A stretch of DNA of 64,000 nt from Thereva unica (lineage: Eukaryota; Arthropoda; Insecta; Diptera; Therevidae). A model generated the notes under the pieces. That model searched no databases. It was not told the origin of the DNA and saw only the letters and a list, made by a program, of their open reading frames with translations. The translations under genes and the position numbers were made by a program. The stretch spans positions 50,320,953 to 50,384,952 of the forward strand of contig OX465283.1 of the NCBI GenBank assembly GCA_949987705.1. Reading direction: 5' to 3'. Numbering within the stretch: the first letter of the stretch is position 1; every line of letters starts with the position of its first letter. Positions 10,867 through 20,984 of this stretch are shown here, piece after piece.

Positions 10867-12880
10867 GTTCGCAAAGTCAAATCGCAGGCGAGAAGCAAGA
10901 AAGATATACAGTAAGTAAAAAGTGTTGAGCATGCCCAAAATGCAAGGCATAAGGTTCGAATTCTTGAGGACGAACAAATTGAAAACTCAAACCCGAAAAA
11001 TAAGGTACGATTATATTTTTTAGTAAAAATGTGCCTATAGTAACGCGAGAATGTACATATGTAAACAGGGAACAAATGAGATCGCTTGTACACGCAAACG
11101 TAAACTGGATTTATTCAAAACTAATCCAAGTAGCGATGATGGGTGCCCCGAAAAAAAAATTACACAAAGGAACTAACGAAGAAGATGACATAGCAGAACC
11201 AAGGTCACTAGAGCTGGAGAAGAAACCAAGTGCAGCACAATATCGCTTATACAAAGATGATATTTGGGAAAACCTTGCTCCAAGGGCTCAAGTGTAAAAA
11301 TTGCGGTAAATCTGGTTTGGCTGCCAAGCATAGCTTTGAAAGAGGATTTGATTGCATTATACAAATACATTGCACTTTTTGTGATTGTATCAACAATGAG
11401 TGCCACTCAAGTCCGAACGAAAATGGTATTCCAGAAGTCAATCGTTTGATGACAAGCGCTTTCTAAATATGGGGGCTGGCTACTCAGGGATGCAAAAATT
11501 TGGCTTAGAACTGAACATGAACATCCTCTCACATAAACCTTTGCACTTCATGTTCACAAAGTTCACACGGAAGTTACTAAGCTATGCGAAATTTTTTGCA
11601 AAAATCACGTGAAATTGTACGTCAAAAACACTTTGAGTTATCTGCGATTGAAGATGAAACTGCTGTTCTCAACATTCCTGTGTCATATGATGGGTCATGG
11701 CACACAAAAGGACATAGTTCGAATCAAGGATTAGGTATTGTTATAGACATCCTCACAGGTTTGGTGATAGATTTCGTCGTTCTATAGAAAAACTGCGCTG
11801 CTTGTAATGCGATGGAATCTAATCTGAAAGATGAGAGCAAACGCAATGAATGGATGTAAAAACACCAAAGGAGGGGTAATTGCGAAAAAAACTTTGAAGG
11901 TTCTTCTGGTGTGATGGAAGTAACAGCAGCGGGAATTTTGTGGAAACGATCGGTTCAAAAATGTAAGATGAGATACATCATCTTACTTAGTGACGGCGAC
12001 TGCAAAACTTTCGCTCATTTGATAAGCTTGAACGTCTATCCGGGCTGGACAATCGAGAAGCAAGAGTGCATCAACGACATTGGGAAACGTCGCCATACCG
12101 CTCTCCAAAAAGTCGTTGAAAACTGCAAAGTCAAGGCAATAACTTTGGGTGGTGCAAAGACCGGTAGTTTGACCGTTGAAAAAAATGAGAACTTTGCAAG
12201 GATATTATACAGGAGCTATAAGAAAAAATGCACCAAACGTCAAGAGCATGCAGACGGCTGTCTTAGCTACTCTCCACCACTGCAGTTCGACAGACAGACG
12301 CCCGAACCATAAATCCTGCCCAAAAGGTGAACAGTCGTGGTGTTTTTGGCAGCGCACAAAGGCAAAGAAAGAGAAGCCACATCCCCATTCTCAGATGACG
12401 TGTTACCTCCGTGCTGACGTCGTGAAACACATCAAGCCAGAATACGTTCGACTTTCGGATCCAGATTTATTAGAAAGGTGCAGGTCAAAATGCAAACGAA
12501 AGTTGGCACAACTCGATATGGCTTAAATGCCCGAAAAACAAAAATGCTACGCGAAAAAAAGTTGAGGTAAGACAAAAAATTGTAAAGTATGTACATAAGT
12601 GGTTCAGTATAAATAATACTTGTTTAGATAGCGGTCGCAAAAGCTGTGTCCGAGTTTAATGCGGGACGGAAGGAAATGTTGAAGTTTAAATTCGAAGAAC
12701 AAGGGTTGGTCAAAGAAGTCTCACTGGCAATCGCAGAACGGTGCGACAGATTGAGCATTTCGCGAAGCGCTAGGCGTAACACCGAAACTAACCGATACTC
12801 ACGAAAGCTGAAAAAAGGAAGAAAAAAGCAGCAGAAAACCGAAAAAAGAAAAAAGAAGGCATTACCTATGGTTCTGGCAC
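10867..12880 (+). pseudogene. Kolobok-type transposase (frameshifted, split by LOA insertion)
   Basis: A possible first exon starts at ATG 10867 (basic, MVRKVKSQARSKK) with a GTAAGT donor near 10910. The body, across several frames, shows CKNCGKSGL with a second Cys pair (about 11298-11400), an N-terminal conserved block around 11445-11560, then SYDGSWHTKGHSSN (about 11676-11725), SSGVMEVTAA (about 11900-11935), LLSDGDCKTF (about 11980-12015) and IEKQECIND (about 12050-12080). This Asp/Asp/Glu pattern is the catalytic core known from the family annotated 'Mutator-like transposase domain' in insects and cnidarians, which I relate to Kolobok. At least three frame changes and a stop (about 11786) are present. 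The C-terminal Lys-rich tail is interrupted at 12880 by the LOA element and ends just after 17937. Confidence 0.7.
12868..12880 (+). repeat. target-site duplication of the LOA element, left copy
   Basis: ATGGTTCTGGCAC is repeated exactly at 17925-17937. A T precedes both copies, so the duplication is 13 or 14 bp. Confidence 0.95.
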
Positions 12881-12968
12881 CCTCACCGATGTATCTACAC
12901 CTTGACGTGGTGGTGAGGCTTGTGTGGTCCCGTTAGGACGCCCTGACTAAGATAGATACTTAAAAGCA

Positions 12969-14165
12969 ATGGACACAACAATGGGAATTTGTACCCCAGG
13001 TGGTAAACCTGCAAGCCAGGGAAATCCACCCTCTACGGAGGTCGGCCTCATGGATTCTGGGGGAGGCCATCTATTGCTTAAGAGGAACAGGGAAGTGGAC
13101 GACTCGCATGTCAACGCAGTCACGCAGGAAAGCGTAGAAGCGGCGGCGAGCGAGCTAGTGAAGCTGAACCTGGAGGTATGCTCAGAGAAGGTGGACAATG
13201 CGATGCAGCAATGTGTCAAGAGGTCAGCCGGCTCTGGGCCTACGTTAGCGCAGGAATCCGACTCGGATGTGAGGCTGCGAAAGCAGCTGAAGCAGAAGAG
13301 GAAGAGGGAGCGCAGAAAACAGAAGAAGGCAACTTCCTCTGTTGGGGGATCCGCCGAGTCCACTCCGGAGGAGGTGGGACCCACGAAGAGGTTTAGAGGT
13401 GAAAGTCTCTGCACCTCAGCCGTGGGTACTACTGTCGAAGGGGAGGATAAGGCCAGGGAAAGGAAGGGTGGACAACCTCAACCTGTAAAACAGGGAGGAG
13501 TCAACCCTTCTGTCTCGGGGGTCGTGCGTGCGGAGCCTGTGGCGGAGAATACCTACGCAGGCATAGCAGGCTGTGACCTCCGTTTGGGTGTGACCGACGA
13601 TGGAAGGGAGGAGGGTCTGGGCACGAAGCAGGTAACCGTTTTTAAAGCGGCCCTGCTCAAGGCACTAGACTCTCTGCCTGACAACGCTGGCGACATCGGT
13701 ATTACCGAGGTAGACTTGGAGGACGGGGTCATTGCACTCAGGTGCGTGAACCAAAAATCCAAGGCCTGGCTGTACGAAGCTGTCGGAAAGATGACTGACC
13801 TATGGGAAGGAGTCAATCTGAGAGTGGAGCGCCTTCACATCCTTAAGGATGTGAGGAGGATGATCATCCGAGTTCCCGGTTCGCCGGAGAGCAAGGAAAC
13901 CATCCTAGCCAGATTACGCCGTCAAAATGCCTGTGTGACGGACACTTCTAAGTGGAGGGTCAGTCGCATAGGCAGATATGGTGACGCGAAAAACGGCGGT
14001 ACCATTCTCACCGTATGGTGTCCGAAGGAGGAGGCGGAGGCGGTCAGGCGTGCAGGGGGGAAACTCAACTGCGGGCTGGACCTTGCCTACGTGCGATTCC
14101 AGAAGGACAAGCCGGAGGAAATGGTAGAGCCGGCCGGAAAGGCAGCTGAACAAGGGGACCAGTGA
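12969..14165 (+). CDS. LOA-clade ORF1 (gag-like RNA-binding protein)
   Basis: 398 residues with no interruption. The N-terminal half is low in structure, with a strongly basic Lys/Arg/Gln tract near 98-120, likely nuclear targeting or RNA binding. The C-terminal half (about 215-385) is a compact domain with conserved Leu/Trp spacing (LEDGVIALRC, VRRMIIRVPG, KNGGTILTVWCPKEEAEA), matching the ORF1 C-terminal domain of LOA-type elements (the domain family often labelled DUF4780 in insects, by my recognition). No CCHC knuckle is present. The product is expected to coat element RNA. The stop TGA at 14163-14165 is followed after one base by the ORF2 start. Confidence 0.88.
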   Translation: MDTTMGICTPGGKPASQGNPPSTEVGLMDSGGGHLLLKRNREVDDSHVNAVTQESVEAAASELVKLNLEVCSEKVDNAMQQCVKRSAGSGPTLAQESDSDVRLRKQLKQKRKRERRKQKKATSSVGGSAESTPEEVGPTKRFRGESLCTSAVGTTVEGEDKARERKGGQPQPVKQGGVNPSVSGVVRAEPVAENTYAGIAGCDLRLGVTDDGREEGLGTKQVTVFKAALLKALDSLPDNAGDIGITEVDLEDGVIALRCVNQKSKAWLYEAVGKMTDLWEGVNLRVERLHILKDVRRMIIRVPGSPESKETILARLRRQNACVTDTSKWRVSRIGRYGDAKNGGTILTVWCPKEEAEAVRRAGGKLNCGLDLAYVRFQKDKPEEMVEPAGKAAEQGDQ

Positions 14166-14166
14166 A

Positions 14167-17100
14167 ATGGAATCCTCGTCAGCTGGGCGGGAGGTGGGCC
14201 AGTTCCGGCAATTAAAGGTTTGCCAGTTGAATCTACACCATAGCAGAGCAGCATCAGCAATGATGACGCGAGGCTTCGGTGAGATGAAGCTGGATATTGC
14301 TCTCATACAGGAACCCTGGATCTACAAGGGTAGGATTAGGGGACTATCTGGGGGCTTTGACACTCTGTACGTTCCCAATGCGAATGAAAGAGTGAGGACG
14401 TGTGTGCTGGTGAAACACGGAGTGCAGGCGGTTTTACTGCCGCACTTGTGCACACCAGATCTCACAGCAGTACGCGTAGGTACTGGAAGTGGGGCTTTCA
14501 TTCTAGCCTCAGCCTACCTTCCGTACGATTCGCCAGATCCTCCGCCCACCAGGGAGTTGGAAATTCTGGTAATTACCTGTGGCGAAAAAGGCACAGGGTT
14601 AATAGTTGGTTGCGACGCAAATGCACACAACACGGTGTGGGGAAGCACCAACGACAACCATAGAGGAGAGGCTTTGCTCGAATTTGTGGAATGCAACAAT
14701 CTAGTTATTGCAAATAGAGGGGTAGAACCAACCTTCGTCGATGCTAGACGAAGGGAAGTCATAGATATAACTCTATGCAGCAACCGGATGTTGACAAGAT
14801 TGACCAACTGGGAGGTGATGGATCGGACGACTATGTCAGATCACAGAGCCATTTCATTTGAGATAGAGTACGGAACCCCGGGCAGGGGAGACGGAATTAG
14901 AACAACGAGAATTCCCCGCAACACGGACACGTCTAGATATACTGAAATGTTGCGCAGGAATCTCGGGGAGCGCGTGCCAAGGGCACCGAAAACCACAAGA
15001 GAAGCAGAGTCTCAGTTGCATGTCCTGCAGACAGCGATAGAGAACGCTTTTCGAGTGGCGTGTCCTCTTACGTCAGTGGATGACCATGATCCCACACCCT
15101 GGTGGTGTAGGGAGCTGGAGAAACTGAAGAAAGAGGTCAGAAAGGCTTTCAACCAAGCGATGAGGTGCAATGACCCGGTTGCCTGGGAGAATTACAAAGC
15201 CAAGAAAAGAGAAATGAAACAAACTCTGCGACGACGGAAAAGGGAGTCGTGGAGGAACTTCTGCTCGAGCATGGAGAGCATATCTGAGGCCAGCAGACTT
15301 CAGAAAATGATCTCCAGGGACCCGGTCTCCAAAGTCGGACTCGTTCGTGACCCGTCGGGGAGGATGACGGAGACGCTGGAGGAAACCAACAAGATCCTGA
15401 TGGAAGTTCACTTTCCTGGCAGCTATGTCTCGGGTAAATCTTGGACTATTCGTAACAGAATGGCTACAAGGATGAACCGAGAGGAGGCTAACGGGGTGGT
15501 GACGGAGGAAGGGGTGAGACGTGCAATAGACACATTCTCTCCCTTCAAGACATCGGGGCGTGACGGAATATTCCCTGCGCTGCTTCAATGGGGCAAAGAT
15601 GTCATTGCACCCAGGCTTAGGGGAATATTCGTTACCTGTCTAGCAACAGGATACATTCCGGCGGTGTGGAGGGAGACCAAAGTGGTATTTCTCCCTAAGC
15701 CAGGCAAGAAGGACTACACCGAGGCGAAGTCCTCCAGGCCAGTCAGCCTAACATCCTTTCTGTTGAAAACAATGGAAAGAGTGGTGGCAGACCACCTGGA
15801 GAGTACTATGCTAAGGAGGCACCCTTTAAGTAGAAGCCAGCACGCTTACCAGGCTGGCAGATCTACAGAAACGGCACTTCACCAACTGGTGCGAGTAGCC
15901 GAGGGGGAACTGTATACCGGAGGCATAGCGATGGCCGTTATTATGGACATCGAAGGCGCCTTCGACAAGATACAGTTCAACAAACTCAAAGACGCTCTGG
16001 TGAGGCGAGAGGTCAGCCCTATGATTGTAAGGTGGGTGGACAGCATGCTGAAAAACAGAGCGGTAAGGATTCAGACAGGAGACTCGCGGCTTCGAGGGAG
16101 GGTCAGCAAGGGATGCCCACAGGGCGGGGTGCTATCGCCCCTCCTGTGGAACATCACTGTGGACACTCTGCTCAGGCGGCTAGAGGAAATGGGCGTGCAT
16201 ACCGTTGGGTATGCAGATGATGTAGCAATTGTGGCACGTGGCAAGTTTATGAGCACTACGGCAGATATCATGAGGAATGCACTCCAAGTGGTTGAGCAGT
16301 GGTGTACGGAACAGGGCCTCACCATAAATGCTAATAAGACAGACGCGATAATCTTCACTAGGAAGATTAAAGATCTGGATTTTCAGCCCCTCATGCTTTT
16401 TGGATCGAGGATCAAGGTGTCTGGGATGGTCAAGTATCTGGGTGTATACTTGGACTCGCGACTAACCTGGAAATACCACGTTGAAGAGAAGATTAAGAAG
16501 GCGACAAGGGTGCTTCACCAGTGCAGAAGAGTATGTGGACTAAGGTGGGGTATCTCACCAAGGTTAGCATACTGGACATATACCATGATGGTGAGACCCA
16601 TCATAACTTATGCCTCGGTGGTCTGGTGGACTAAAGCCACACAGAAAACCGTCAAGAGGCATTTGGACAAGGTGCAAAGAATGGCCTGCGTAGGTGTGAG
16701 CGGTGCTTTCCGCACCACACCCGTCGCGGCATTGGAGGCGCTGTTAGGGCTGCTGCCGTTAGACCTCCAGGTGATGAAGACTGCGGCAGCCTCAGCGATT
16801 CGGATGAGACGGGATGCCGCATGGCAGGCGTCAGGAACCTTATATGGGCACATGAAGATCCTGGATCGCATTAAAGGGATTAGGGAGCTCATGATGCCCA
16901 TGGAAGGGATCACAAAAATGAGGGTGACCGAAAGGTATCATAAAACCCTCATAGGGAACGGAACGCTCCCCGAAGGGAGACCGGAAGACATATATATCTT
17001 CACGGACGGATCCAAGATTGACGGCAGAGCAGGTGCGGGAGTCTTCTCGGAGGACTTAAATCTGACCTGCTCTCTGGCTTTGGGGAATTACACCTCAGTC

Positions 17101-17844
17101 TACCAGGCGGAAATGCTTGCTCTGCTGCACGCGCTGGATCACATAAATGAGGGTCAGGTGCAGGGAAGAAGTATCCTTATAGCACTGGACAATCAGGCTG
17201 TGATTAAGCGCATGAACCAGACAGAGATTAATGCGTCTCTGGCGTTGGAATGTGTCCAAAAACTGAACAGGTGTGCGCAACAAAACAACGTGACGCTAGC
17301 TTGGGTTAGAGGACATACAGGCATCGATGGGAACGAAAAGGCTGACAACCTGGCAAAACAGGGGTCAACCTCGGAATTCTGGGGACCGGAGCCATACTCT
17401 GCCATTGGCAGAGGGTTGGTAAGGAACTACATCGAGAAATGGGTCGCTGAGGAACACCGGAGACGGTGGGACGCTATGACCACGTGTAGGCAGGCTAAGA
17501 TGGTGCTTACGCTGCCGATTACCGCAGCCAGAAGAAGGATCCTGCATATGCAAAGGAGAACCCTCAGATGGTTGGTGGCACTGATTACAGGACACGGATG
17601 TTTCAGGTATCACCTAAAAAGAATGGGAATTCTGGAGGATGACACCTGTCGGATGTGCCTGGAGGAACCTGAGACGGCCACACACATAGTGTGTCACTGT
17701 CCGGCGGTGGCGAGGAAAAGGGATGCCATAACTGGACTCCAGTGGATGGAGGACATGAGGCAGACTCCCTTCAATCAGCTGCTTGCGATAACTAGGGGAG
17801 TCGAAGTAAGGGAGCAATGGGACAACCCACTGCAACCCCAATAA
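14167..17844 (+). CDS. LOA-clade ORF2: endonuclease, reverse transcriptase, RNase H
   Basis: 1225 uninterrupted residues. An APE-type endonuclease spans about 16-235, with the QEPW catalytic Glu near 50, DANAHNTVWGS at 150-160 and SDHR at 224-227. Reverse transcriptase spans about 460-770, with FLPKPG near 508-513, MDIEGAFD near 593-600, GCPQGGVLSPLLW near 649-661 and YADD at 683-686. RNase H spans about 942-1075, with Asp in FTDGS (947), Glu in YQAEM (982), Asp in IALDN (1008) and Asp in GNEKAD (1060), so all four acidic residues are present. A CxxC-H-C cluster lies near 1161-1178. It makes cDNA at a nicked chromosomal site. The ATG follows the ORF1 stop (TGAAATG), suggesting termination-reinitiation. 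Every catalytic motif I can check is intact. Confidence 0.95.
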   Translation: MESSSAGREVGQFRQLKVCQLNLHHSRAASAMMTRGFGEMKLDIALIQEPWIYKGRIRGLSGGFDTLYVPNANERVRTCVLVKHGVQAVLLPHLCTPDLTAVRVGTGSGAFILASAYLPYDSPDPPPTRELEILVITCGEKGTGLIVGCDANAHNTVWGSTNDNHRGEALLEFVECNNLVIANRGVEPTFVDARRREVIDITLCSNRMLTRLTNWEVMDRTTMSDHRAISFEIEYGTPGRGDGIRTTRIPRNTDTSRYTEMLRRNLGERVPRAPKTTREAESQLHVLQTAIENAFRVACPLTSVDDHDPTPWWCRELEKLKKEVRKAFNQAMRCNDPVAWENYKAKKREMKQTLRRRKRESWRNFCSSMESISEASRLQKMISRDPVSKVGLVRDPSGRMTETLEETNKILMEVHFPGSYVSGKSWTIRNRMATRMNREEANGVVTEEGVRRAIDTFSPFKTSGRDGIFPALLQWGKDVIAPRLRGIFVTCLATGYIPAVWRETKVVFLPKPGKKDYTEAKSSRPVSLTSFLLKTMERVVADHLESTMLRRHPLSRSQHAYQAGRSTETALHQLVRVAEGELYTGGIAMAVIMDIEGAFDKIQFNKLKDALVRREVSPMIVRWVDSMLKNRAVRIQTGDSRLRGRVSKGCPQGGVLSPLLWNITVDTLLRRLEEMGVHTVGYADDVAIVARGKFMSTTADIMRNALQVVEQWCTEQGLTINANKTDAIIFTRKIKDLDFQPLMLFGSRIKVSGMVKYLGVYLDSRLTWKYHVEEKIKKATRVLHQCRRVCGLRWGISPRLAYWTYTMMVRPIITYASVVWWTKATQKTVKRHLDKVQRMACVGVSGAFRTTPVAALEALLGLLPLDLQVMKTAAASAIRMRRDAAWQASGTLYGHMKILDRIKGIRELMMPMEGITKMRVTERYHKTLIGNGTLPEGRPEDIYIFTDGSKIDGRAGAGVFSEDLNLTCSLALGNYTSVYQAEMLALLHALDHINEGQVQGRSILIALDNQAVIKRMNQTEINASLALECVQKLNRCAQQNNVTLAWVRGHTGIDGNEKADNLAKQGSTSEFWGPEPYSAIGRGLVRNYIEKWVAEEHRRRWDAMTTCRQAKMVLTLPITAARRRILHMQRRTLRWLVALITGHGCFRYHLKRMGILEDDTCRMCLEEPETATHIVCHCPAVARKRDAITGLQWMEDMRQTPFNQLLAITRGVEVREQWDNPLQPQ

Positions 17845-17924
17845 GATGACTCTAGGCAGAGGGACGAAAAGGGACCCGCAAATAGTGGTCTGATTCGGTA
17901 TCCCTCGAAAATCTATATATATAT

Positions 17925-17937
17925 ATGGTTCTGGCAC
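17925..17937 (+). repeat. target-site duplication of the LOA element, right copy
   Basis: Exact copy of 12868-12880, directly after the TA-rich 3' tail. After it the Kolobok-type transposase tail resumes and meets a stop within a few codons. Confidence 0.95.
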
Positions 17938-18534
17938 GGCTGATTAAGTAAAACGTCGAAAAACCTGAATTTTAATCGTTCTGTTGAGTTGATGTACAAA
18001 TAAAACTTTAAATCGATTTTTCTCTGAAACTTTTTTGTCAATTTTTCGAACTTCAAAAGGTTCCGGTACCGCTATACTCGACCGATTTAGATGTTTTTTT
18101 TTCTAAATGCTCAGAATTCCCAAACGAAAAAAATGGTCAGACAAAATTTTGATTAAACAATTTTTTCAAAAGTTATTAACAATAATATGGAAAAACTGCC
18201 GAAATTTAGATCCTTTTTCGAGGTCGCCGTAAAAAAACAAGTGTAACTTTGTCAAAACAAATAAAATCAAAAATCTGTCTGACCATTTTTTTCTGTAAAA
18301 AATTCTGCGTGTTTTAAAAAAAAAATTAAGAATCGGTGCAGAGGGGGGATACCGGAACTATTTTGAAAAGTAGCCATATTTCAAATGTTAATGTTAAAAA
18401 TACAATTGTTATTAATTTTTTTTTAGTTTTTCATTGTGGTTTCATAATCTACACCTAAAAAGACACCTTCGTGCCGAAAATCATTAAATTTCATTCAAAA
18501 TTACAAAAGTTAGCCATTTCATAGGAGGGTCCCC

Positions 18535-19112
18535 TTAAGAGAAGAGCTAAAGAATTTGGCAATGTTTGGGCTACAAAAACTATTTCTGTTCCCTTGTTCG
18601 CCCAATCCTGGAATACGCTTGCCCGATATGGGATCCGGTACGTCAGCTCCATGACCCGCGCGATTATCTTAGCCTACCACTCTACACGAACGAACAGGCT
18701 CAAAGCATTAGATCTGTTACCACTGTCATGTAGGAGAAAGTTGCTTATTTCATGCCTTACCTTGGACTTTTTAAACAGCAACCTAAAACTGCAGTTTCTA
18801 TCTGATAGAATTAGGTCCAATGACGAAATCCGACAGACGAGGCACATGAAATTGCTTAAGAAATACTCACATCACACCGAGTAAGCTAAGGACGCCTGTT
18901 AACAGATGTTGTGCGGTCTTCAATACCTGCAAATCCTGTTTTCCCCCTCCATAAGTAAACAGTCCTTTAAAAGAAAATTGATATTCCTGTTGACATCCTA
19001 GTCCTGTACTAATCAATATAGCTTAAGTTATATTTATGTGTTATGATAAGGGCAATGATGTAAATTGGTTTAAGTGTGCCTTGTTTTAGCTTATTAATAA
19101 ATGAATAAATAA
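18535..19112 (+). pseudogene. jockey/CR1-like reverse transcriptase, second part and 3' tail
   Basis: Continues the frame broken at 10367: RRAKEFGNVWATKT, then (frameshifted) a segment corresponding to RPILEYACPIWDP, then RLKALDLLPLSCRRKLL and LDFLNSNLKLQFLSDRIRSN, the C-terminal thumb of jockey/CR1-group proteins. The 3' region ends in an A/T-rich tail AATAAATGAATAAATAAA near 19090-19110, likely the element's tail. Stops and frameshifts make it dead. Confidence 0.75.
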
Positions 19113-19156
19113 ACTAGTTGGGATGTGAGTTTGACCCCTTCGGTCCACATGATTAA

Positions 19157-20458
19157 CTTCCCAGTATCATGAACGAAGATGGAATAAAATGACTTCTTAC
19201 AAAATAGTTATACGTTTAGCACTATTGGGATATTGACTAGTATCAGAACTGGTGACAAAGCAATCCTGAGAGAAGTTAGTTCAAATAATTATAATAGTGG
19301 TAAATCCACAAGATTTTTCTAAAGCATTTGTTTTTCCTGAACGTTAGCAAACAAACATTTCCTTCGTATTTCGTGCTCTACACTAAAGCGGGTGTTCGAA
19401 TTCATATTGAGCGTGTTGAAGCGCCGTTGATAACCTTCATTTGAAAATTCCAAAGCTTTCCGGAGCTATTAGCAAAACTAATCAAAACTAGTACTGTAAA
19501 GTACTTGTGAGACTTGACCAAAAAGAACCAATTTGGCAGTAACTACTGGAAATCCTGGGATGAACCGCAATTTCCTGAAACTGTATCACGCGTAGAAAAC
19601 AATTCCCCGCCAAAAAAGTGCTGATCCAAAGTTTGAAAAATTCATGATGTATGTAAAGGGTAACGAAATTTTTGAACGATTTTTAAAGGATTTTGACAAG
19701 TGATGTTTTGTTAGAAGGCTATCGCTGTGCAGAATCCAAAAAAAGATCACTTCGTTTAGCACGGATATTACTCCATCGAGTTTATTAGATATTAGCAAAA
19801 CTTATCAATTCAAGGTCTTTCTGACATTTATCTGAAGTTTTTCCATTTAAACAAAAAAAAAGGCCCGACCGAATGTTATGAAATTTTTTTCGGAGCCTTT
19901 TTCGTTAATATTCTCCTTTCGGAGCCTCAAAGAAGTCGATATAGGTTTTGATTCGCGCGGTATCGTGAAAGGTACAAAAATCACGAACGGTTCGAGCGAA
20001 TTTTATGAAAATCTTTTCAGATCATATTTTGGTTAATATTCTTCGAACGGCACCTCAACTAAGTTGATATTTTTTATGGTTCGCGCTTATGTCGTTTAAA
20101 CCAAAAAACGGTTCGGTTGAGCCATAAAAATGTTTACAGATTATATTGTCGTTAATACTCTTCGAACGGCACCTACGGTAAGTCGATATCTTTTGAGGTT
20201 TGGGCGATATCGCGCAGGTACAAAAATTACTTATTTCGTTTAAACCAAAAAAACGGCTCGATCAAATTTTATAAAAATCTTTTCAGATCATATTTCCGTT
20301 AGTACGCTTCGAAAGACGTTGGTTCGCGCGATATCTTACCGGAAAAAGTAACCACATAAGTACGCACACACACACGCACATATATACTTCCTCTCAAAAT
20401 TTTGCTTAAAGTGCTCTTGGGATCTTGAAAAATGAAAATACTTCCCTATACTGGGAAG
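19157..20458. mobile_element. non-autonomous DNA transposon with TTAA duplication (about 1.3 kb)
   Basis: CTTCCCAGTAT at the left end is matched by its exact complement ATACTGGGAAG at the right end. TTAA flanks both (19153-19156, 20459-20462). No transposase is recognisable inside. The interior contains a degenerate tandem array. TTAA insertion fits piggyBac or Kolobok. Termini differ from those of the 10.4-18.5 kb element, so it belongs to another family. Confidence 0.7.
19858..20340. repeat. degenerate tandem array (about 130-150 bp period, 3-4 units)
   Basis: Phrases recur in order: a 'ttcagatcatatt-cgttaatattcttcgaacggcacct' core, then 'gtcgatat', then 'gcgcg-tatcg', then 'caaaaatcacgaacggttcg'. 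They appear three to four times with 10-25% divergence. The array lies inside the TTAA-flanked element and is probably its internal repeat. Confidence 0.65.
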
Positions 20459-20462
20459 TTAA

Positions 20463-20945
20463 AAACACATTTGGTTCAGATTCTTTTTTGGCGTGGGATG
20501 CCGGCATCCGGAGTATAAACTCCTATGGGGCAAATAACCGGAAATGGATGGGTAGCAGAAACCTAGCTTAGTTAATTTTTGGCCACAGGTGTCTCCTAAA
20601 GCTTACGTGCCCCACGTGTAGTTAGCTGAATTTTACCCATTTCGACGATTTGTTCAAAATTAAGTTAATCGAAATGCCAAAAAACTTCATTGGAAAATAA
20701 TAAAAATTCATTGGAAAATCCATAAATTGGTTAAATACAAAAAATCGCATCGATATAAATCCAATTTAGAAGCCGATTTATCAAGTTACGCGTAAACATA
20801 AAATATCTAGTAGTTAACGAACTTGGGCATGAACCGGATGAATATAATCCGCCATTTTTTTGGGGTGCATGTGACTGCGGCGCCCTCATTAATCAAACGA
20901 AAATTGACAACACGGAGTTTATACTCCTTGTATAGTCTCCATGGC
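20463..20945. other. spacer with inverted 14-mer pair
   Basis: No coding signal. GGAGTATAAACTCC at about 20510-20523 reappears inverted at about 20914-20927. The motif is itself nearly palindromic, so this may be a small fold-back element of about 420 bp. No target duplication was found. Confidence 0.3.
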
Positions 20946-20984
20946 CGGCGCACAGTGGGGCGAACATACTGTTTCGCTGGCCAA

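Larger units (their letters stand above)
12881..17924 (+). mobile_element. LOA-clade non-LTR retrotransposon, full-length, both ORFs open
   Basis: A 5044-bp element between exact copies of a 13-14 bp target duplication. It has a short leader (88 bp), ORF1, ORF2 one base after the ORF1 stop, an 80-bp 3' UTR and a (TA)n tail at about 17914-17924. The first bases (CCTCACC) pair with GGTGAGG about 25 bp downstream, making a 5'-terminal hairpin. ORF2 with endonuclease, reverse transcriptase and RNase H and a C-terminal Cys/His cluster is the LOA-clade layout. R1-type elements usually lack RNase H. It lies in the transposase gene of the Kolobok-type element. Confidence 0.92.
10368..18534 (+). mobile_element. 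Kolobok-type DNA transposon with TTAA duplication, carrying a nested LOA element
   Basis: The left end reads GGGGACCCCCTATGAAA and the right end is the complement of GGGGACCCTCCTATGAAA. TTAA flanks both (10364-10367 and 18535-18538). Excising the element and one TTAA makes the jockey-like frame read straight through (GFIK followed by RRAKEFGNVWATKT), so the ends are exact. Without the nested LOA copy (12881-17937) the element is about 3.1 kb. It holds one decayed transposase gene. TTAA duplication plus this transposase type points to the Kolobok superfamily. PiggyBac also uses TTAA, but its transposase is different. Confidence 0.8.

Noticed and set aside
13178..13396. extra frame inside LOA ORF1
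   Set aside because: A shadow of ORF1 in another frame; the same applies to the many short frames opposite ORF2 and the BEL polyprotein.
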